A DNA stretch of 64,000 nt, taken from positions 1-64,000 of the forward strand of contig CANNZV010002521.1 of NCBI GenBank assembly GCA_947561585.1, in the 5' to 3' direction. The translations under genes were made by a program, and so were the position numbers. Position 1 is the first letter of the stretch, and every line of letters starts with the position of its first letter. The notes beneath the pieces are model-generated. The model was given only the letters and a program-made list of their open reading frames with translations, ran no database searches and had not been told where the DNA came from. Source of the DNA: Caprella mutica. Lineage: Eukaryota > Arthropoda > Malacostraca > Amphipoda > Caprellidae. Positions 57,201 to 64,000 of the stretch are shown piece after piece.

Positions 57201-60200
57201 AACTTTTCAGGTGGATGAACTTTCAGGTGGATGAACTTTTCAGGTGGATGAATTTTTCAGGTGGATGAATTATTTAGGTGGATGAATTTTTTAGGTGGAT
57301 GAATTTTTTAGGTGGATGAATTTTTTAGGTGGATGATTTTTTTAGGTGGATGAATTTTTCAGGTGGATGAATTTTTCAGGTGGATGAATTTTTCAGGTGG
57401 ATGAATTTTTCAGGTGGATGAATTTTTCAGGTGGATGAATTTTTCGGGTGGATGAATTTTTTAGGTGGATGAATTTTTTAGGTGGATGAATTCTTTAGGT
57501 GGATGAATTTTTTAGGTGGTTGAATTTTTTAGGTGGATGATTTTTTTAGGTGGATGAATTCTTTAGGTGGATGAATTTTTTAGGTGGATGAATTTTTTAG
57601 GTGGATGATTTTTTTAGGTGGATGAATTTTTTAGGTGGATGAATTTTTTAGGTGGATGAATTTTTCGGGTGGATGAATTTTTTAGGTGGATGAATTTTTT
57701 AGGTGGATGAATTCTTTAGGTGGATGAATTTTTTAGGTGGATGATTTTTTTAGGTGGATGAAATTTTTAGGTGGATGAATTTTTTAGGTGGATGAATTTT
57801 TCAGGTGGATGATTTTTTTAGGTGGATGAATTTTTCAGGTGGATGAATTTTTCAGGTGGATGAATTTTTCAGGTGGATGAATTTTTCAGGTGGATGAATT
57901 TTTCAGGTGGATGAATTTTTCAGGTGGATGAATTTTTCAGGTGGATGAATTTTTCAGGTGGATGAATTTTTCAGGTGGATGAATTTTTCAGGTGGATGAA
58001 TTTTTCAGGTGGATGAATTTTTCAGGTGGATGAATTTTTCAGGTGGATGAACTTTTCAGGTGGATGAACTTTTCAGGTGGATGAACTTTTCAGGTGGATG
58101 AACTTTTCAGGTGGATGAATTTTTCAGGTGGATGAATTTTTCAGGTGGATGAATTTTTCAGGTGGATGAATTTTTCAGGTGGATGAATTTTTCAGGTGGA
58201 TGAATTTTTCAGGTGGATGAATTTTTCAGGAGGATGAACTTTTCAGGTGGATGAACTTTTCAGGTGGATGAACTTTTCAGGTGGATGAACTTTTCAGGTG
58301 GATGAATTTTTTAGGTGGATGAATTTTTCAGGTGGATGAATTTTTCAGGTGGATGAATTTTTCAGGTGGATGAATTTTTCAGGTGGATGAATTTTTCAGG
58401 TGGATGAATTTTTCAGGTGGGATGAATTTTTCAGGTGGATGAATTTTTCAGGTGGATGAATTTTTCAGGTGGATGAATTTTTCAGGTGGATGAATTTTTC
58501 AGGTGGATGAATTTTTCAGGTGGATGAATTTTTCAGGTGGATGAATTTTTCAGGTGGATGAATTTTTCAGGTGGATGAATTTTTCAGGTGGATGAATTTT
58601 TCAGGTGGATGAATTTTTCAGGTGGATGAATTTTTCAGGTGGATGAATTTTTCATGTGGATGAATTTTTCAGGTGGATGAATTTTTCAGGTGGATGAATT
58701 TTTCAGGTGGATGAATTTTTCAGGTGGATGAATTTTTCAAGTAGATGAATTTTTCAGGTGGATGAATTTTTCAGATGGATGAATTTTTCAGGTGGATGAA
58801 TTTTTCAGGTGGATGAATTTTTCAGGTGGATGAATTTTTCAGGTGGATGAATTTTTCAGGTGGATGAATTTTTCAGGTGGATGAACTTTTCAGGTGGATG
58901 AATTTTTTAGGTGGATGAATTTTTTAGGTGGATGAATTTTTCAGGTGGATGAATTTTTCAGGTGGATGAATTTTTCAGGTGGATAAATTTTTTAGGTGGA
59001 TGAATTTTTCAGGTGGATGAATTTTTCAGGTGGATGAATTTTTCAGGTGGATGAATTTTTCAGGTGGATGAATTTTTTAGGTGGATGAATTTTTTAGGTG
59101 GATGAATTTTTTAGGTGGATGAATTTTTTAGGTGGATGAATTTTTCAGGTGGATGAATTTTTCAGGTGGATGAATTTTTTAGGTGGATGAATTTTTTAGG
59201 TGGATGAATTTTTTAGGTGGATGAATTTTTTAGGTGGATGAATTTTTTAGGTGGATGAATTTTTTAGGTGGATGAATTTTTCAGGTGGATGAATTTTTCA
59301 GGTGGATGAATTTTTCAGGTGGATGAATTTTTCAGGTGGATGAATTTTTTAGGTGGATGAATTTTTTAGGTGGATGAATTCTTTAGGTGGATGAATTTTT
59401 TAGGTGGATGAATTTTTTAGGTGGATGATTTTTTCAGGTGGATGAATTTTTCAGGTGGATGAATTTTTCAGGTGGATGAATTTTTCAGGTGGATGAATTT
59501 TTCAGGTGGATGAATTTTTCAGGTGGATGAACTTTTCAGGTGGATGAACTTTTCAGGTGGATGAACTTTTCAGGTGGATGAACTTTTCAGGTGGATGAAC
59601 TTTTCAGGTGGATGAACTTTTCAGGTGGATGAACTTTTCAGGTGGATGAACTTTTCAGGTGGATGAATTTTTCAGGTGGATGAATTATTTAGGTGGATGA
59701 ATTTTTTAGGTGGATGAATTTTTTAGGTGGATGAATTTTTTAGGTGGATGATTTTTTTAGGTGGATGAATTTTTCAGGTGGATGAATTTTTCAGGTGGAT
59801 GAATTTTTCAGGTGGATGAATTTTTCAGGTGGATGAATTTTTCGGGTGGATGAATTTTTTAGGTGGATGAATTTTTTAGGTGGATGAATTCTTTAGGTGG
59901 ATGAATTTTTTAGGTGGATGAATTTTTTAGGTGGATGATTTTTTTAGGTGGATGAATTCTTTAGGTGGATGAATTTTTTAGGTGGATGAATTTTTTAGGT
60001 GGATGATTTTTTTAGGTGGATGAATTTTTTAGGTGGATGAATTTTTTAGGTGGATGAATTTTTCGGGTGGATGAATTTTTTAGGTGGATGAATTTTTTAG
60101 GTGGATGAATTTTTTAGGTGGATGAATTTTTTAGGTGGATGAATTTTTCAGGTGGATGAATTTTTCAGGTGGATGAATTTTTCAGGTGGATGAATTTTTC

Positions 60201-62870
60201 AGGTGGATGATTTTTTTAGGTGGATGAATTTTTTAGGTGGATGAATTCTTTAGGTGGATGAATTTTTTAGGTGGATGAATTTTTTAGGTGGATGATTTTT
60301 TCAGGTGGATGAATTTTTCAGGTGGATGAATTTTTCAGGTGGATGAATTTTTCAGGTGGATGAATTTTTCAGGTGGATGAATTTTTCAGGTGGATGAATT
60401 TTTCAGGTGGATGAATTTTTCAGGTGGATGAATTTTTCAGGTGGATGAATTTTTCAGGTGGATGAACTTTTCAGGTGGATGAACTTTTCAGGTGGATGAA
60501 CTTTTCAGGTGGATGAACTTTTCAGGTGGATGAATTTTTCAGGTGGATGAATTTTTCAGGTGGATGAATTTTTCAGGTGGATGAATTTTTCAGGTGGATG
60601 AATTTTTCAGGTGGATGAATTTTTCAGGTGGATGAATTTTTCAGGAGGATGAACTTTTCAGGTGGATGAACTTTTCATGTGGATGAACTTTTCAGGTGGA
60701 TGAACTTTTCAGGTGGATGAATTTTTTAGGTGGATGAATTTTTCAGGTGGATGAATTTTTCAGGTGGATGAATTTTTCAGGTGGATGAATTTTTCAGGTG
60801 GATGAATTTTTCAGGTGGGATGAATTTTTCAGGTGGATGAATTTTTCAGGTGGATGAATTTTTCAGGTGGATGAATTTTTCAGGTGGATGAATTTTTCAG
60901 GTGGATGAATTTTTCAGGTGGATGAATTTTTCAGGTGGATGAATTTTTCAGGTGGATGAATTTTTCAGGTGGATGAATTTTTCAGGTGGATGAATTTTTC
61001 AGGTGGATGAATTTTTCAGGTGGATGAATTTTTCAGGTGGATGAATTTTTCAGGTGGATGAATTTTTCATGTGGATGAATTTTTCATGTGGATGAATTTT
61101 TCATGTGGATGAATTTTTCAGGTGGATGAATTTTTCAGGTGGATGAATTTTTCAAGTGGATGAATTTTTCAGGTGGATGAATTTTTCAGATGGATGAATT
61201 TTTCAGGTGGATGAATTTTTCAGGTGGATGAATTTTTCAGGTGGATGAATTTTTCAGGTGGATGAATTTTTCAGGTGGATGAATTTTTCAGGTGGATGAA
61301 TTTTTCAGGTGGATGAACTTTTCAGGTGGATGAATTTTTTAGGTGGATGAATTTTTTAGGTGGATGAATTTTTCAGGTGGATGAATTTTTCAGGTGGATG
61401 AATTTTTCAGGTGGATGAATTTTTTAGGTGGATGAATTTTTCAGGTGGATGAATTTTTCAGGTGGATGAATTTTTCAGGTGGATGAATTTTTCAGGTGGA
61501 TGAATTTTTTAGGTGGATGAATTTTTTAGGTGGATGAATTTTTTAGGTGGATGAATTTTTTAGGTGGATGAATTTTTTAGGTGGATGAATTTGTTAGGTG
61601 GATGAATTTGTTAGGTGGATGAATTTTTTAGGTGGATGAATTTTTTAGGTTGATGAATTTGTTAGGTTGATGAATTTTTTAGGTGGATGAATTTTTCAGG
61701 TGGATGAATTTTTCAGGTGGATGAATTTTTCAGGTGGATGAATTTTTCAGGTGGATGAATTTTTCAGGTGGATGAATTTTTCAGGTGGATGAATTTTTCA
61801 GGTGGATGAATTTTTCAGGTGGATGAATTTTTCAGGTGGATGAATTTTTCAGGTGGATGAATTTTTTAGGTGGATGAATTTTTTAGGTGGATGAATTCTT
61901 TAGGTGGATGAATTTTTTAGGTGGATGAATTTTTTAGGTGGATGATTTTTTCAGGTGGATGAATTTTTCAGGTGGATGAATTTTTCAGGTGGATGAATTT
62001 TTCAGGTGGATGAATTTTTCAGGTGGATGAATTTTTCAGGTGGATGAATTTTTCAGGTGGATGAACTTTTCAGGTGGATGAACTTTTCAGGTGGATGAAC
62101 TTTTCAGGTGGATGAACTTTTCAGGTGGATGAACTTTTCAGGTGGATGAATTTTTCAGGTGGATGAATTTTTCAGGTGGATGAATTTTTCAGGTGGATGA
62201 ATTATTTAGGTGGATGAATTTTTTAGGTGGATGAATTTTTTAGGTGGATGATTTTTTTGGGTGGATGAATTTTTCAGGTGGATGAATTTTTCAGGTGGAT
62301 GAATTTTTCAGGTGGATGAATTTTTCAGGTGGATGAATTTTTCAGGTGGATGAATTTTTCAGGTGGATGAATTTTTCGGGTGGATGAATTTTTTAGGTGG
62401 ATGAATTTTTTAGGTGGATGAATTCTTTAGGTGGATGAATTTTTTAGGTGGATGAATTTTTTAGGTGGATGATTTTTTTAGGTGGATGAATTCTTTAGGT
62501 GGATGAATTTTTTAGGTGGATGAATTTTTTAGGTGGATGATTTTTTTAGGTGGATGAATTTTTTAGGTGGATGAATTTTTTAGGTGGATGAATTTTTCGG
62601 GTGGATGAATTTTTTAGGTGGATGAATTTTTTAGGTGGATGAATTCTTTAGGTGGATGAATTTTTTAGGTGGATGATTTTTTTAGGTGGATGAATTTTTT
62701 AGGTGGATGAATTTTTTAGGTGGATGAATTTTTTAGGTGGATGAATTTTTCAAGTGGATGATTTTTTTAGGTGGATGAATTTTTCAGGTGGATGAATTTT
62801 TCAGGTGGATGGATTTTTCAGGTGGATGAATTTTTCAGGTGGATGAATTTTTCAGGTGGATGAATTTTTC
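48233..62870 (+). repeat. Higher-order units of about 2.2-2.9 kb in the right block
   Basis: A GAATTATTTAG monomer occurs at 49668, 52508, 54666, 57267, 59682 and 62199. It is usually preceded by a run of AACTTTTCAG units and followed by a GATGATTTTTTT unit. Spacings are 2840, 2158, 2601, 2415 and 2517 bp, each within one base of a multiple of 17. The 18-bp GTGGGATGAA unit recurs at 48233, 51141, 55816, 58417 and 60815. Two neighbouring units starting near 54666 and 57267 keep the same 2601-bp offset for both markers, so they are a very recent duplication. Confidence 0.85.
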
Positions 62871-64000
62871 AGGTGGATTAATTTTTCAGGTGGATGAATT
62901 TTTCAGGTGGATGAATTTTTCAGGTGGATGAATTTTTCAGGTGGATGAATTTTTTAGGTGGATGAATTTTTTAGGTGGATGAATTTTTTAGGTGGATGAA
63001 TTTTTCAGGTGGATGAATTTTTCAGGTGGATGAATTTTTCAGGTGGATGAATTTTTCAGGTGGATGAATTTTTCAGGTGGATGAATTTTTCAGGTGGATG
63101 AATTTTTCAGGTGGATGAATTTTTCAGGTGGATGAATTTTTCAGGTGGATGAATTTTTCAGGTGGATGAATTTTTCAGGTGGATGAATTTTTCAGGTGGA
63201 TGAATTTTTTAGGTGGATGAATTTTTTAGGTGGATGAATTTTTTAGGTGGATGAATTTTTCAGGTGGATGAATTTTTCAGGTGGATGAATTTTTCAGGTG
63301 GATGAATTTTTCAGGTGGATGAATTTTTCAGGTGGATGAATTTTTCAGGTGGATGAATTTTTCAGGTGGATGAATTTTTCAGGTGGATGAATTTTTCAGG
63401 TGGATGAATTTTTCAGGTGGATGAATTTTTTAGGTGGATGAATTCTTTAGGTGGATGAATTTTTTAGGTGGATGAATTTTTTAGGTGGATGAATTTTTCA
63501 GGTGGATGAATTTTTTAGGTGGATGAATTTTTCAGGTGGATGAATTTTTCAGGTGGATGAATTTTTCAGGTGGATGAATTTTTCAGGTGGATGAATTTTT
63601 CAGGTGGATGAATTTTTCAGGTGGATGAATTTTTCAGGTGGATGAATTTTTCAGGTGGATGAATTTTTCAGGTGGATGAATTTTTCAGGTGGATGAATTT
63701 TTTAGGTGGATAATTTTTTTAGGTGGATTAATTTTTTAGGTGGATGAATTTTTCAGGTGGATGAAATTTTTAGGTGGATGAATTTTTTAGGTGGATAATT
63801 TTTTTAGGTGGATGAATTTTTTAGGTGGATGAATTTTTTAGGTGGATGAATTTTTTAGGTGGATGAATTTTTTAAGTGGATGAATTTTTTAGGTGGATGA
63901 ATTTTTTATGTGGATGAATTTTTTAGGTGGATGAATTTTTTAGGTGGATGAATTTTTCAGGTGGATGAATTTTTCAGGTGGATGAATTTTTTATGTGGAT

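Larger units (their letters stand above)
42750..64000 (+). repeat. 17-bp satellite array, right block
   Basis: About 1250 further monomers in the same orientation, running out of the window. From 42750 the first dozen units are of the TTTTTTAT/TTTTGTAT type, unlike the CAG-type GATTAA units just left of the BEL array. The region to about 48100 resembles the left block (shared GTGCATGAA, GATCAA and TTTTGTAT markers). From about 48100 CAG-type and AACTTTTCAG-type runs dominate. Rare variants include GTTGATGAATTTGTTAG, GAATTATTTAG, GAATTCTTTAG and an 18-bp GTGGGATGAA unit. No gene or other feature is visible. Confidence 0.99.

Noticed and set aside
1..64000. Phased DNA bending by the T-runs of the satellite
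   Set aside because: A 17-bp spacing is not a multiple of the helical repeat, so the T-runs do not add up on one face of the helix.

Overview
The window is eukaryotic heterochromatin, most likely from an insect or another arthropod. There is no cellular gene and no prokaryotic feature. About 36 kb is one 17-bp satellite (monomer GTGGATGAATTTTTCAG), always in the same orientation and continuing past both window ends. Its 17-bp unit carries stops in every frame on both strands. The arthropod guess rests on a copia-type LTR retrotransposon whose primer site matches the internal, anticodon-loop part of initiator tRNA-Met, as in insect copia, and on a metazoan BEL/Pao element. The species cannot be named from the sequence.

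Layout: satellite 1-13238 (about 780 monomers); a Ty1/copia element 13239-20007 with 340-bp LTRs differing at one base and an intact 1304-aa Gag-Pol; exactly 1020 bp (60 x 17) of satellite 20008-21027; a tandem BEL/Pao array 21028-42749; satellite 42750-64000 (about 1250 monomers). Both elements lie on the + strand.

The copia leader is unusually long, about 2.16 kb. It holds a 1456-bp foldback-like insertion (13838-15293) with 296-bp inverted arms, rich in a CAATTGCTCGA repeat. A second, smaller inverted repeat is nested inside it. A 187-bp direct duplication follows, just before the gag start codon.

The BEL/Pao array has the order LTR-internal-LTR-internal-LTR-internal-LTR: four LTRs of 791-797 bp and three internal regions of about 6.18 kb. 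One pair of ATGAA target-site repeats flanks the whole array. The internal LTRs carry the variants of the last LTR in their left part and mostly those of the first LTR in their right part, as expected from unequal LTR-LTR recombination. All three copies share an in-frame UAG between the capsid part of Gag and the nucleocapsid-Pol part. Copy 1 is otherwise open, copy 2 has a 1-bp frameshift in gag, and copy 3 has a nonsense codon in RNase H.

The satellite has higher-order structure: variant monomers recur in blocks about 0.93-2.8 kb apart, differing mainly by whole monomers. The structures most worth follow-up are the trimeric BEL array with mosaic LTRs, the shared UAG, and the foldback element inside the copia leader.
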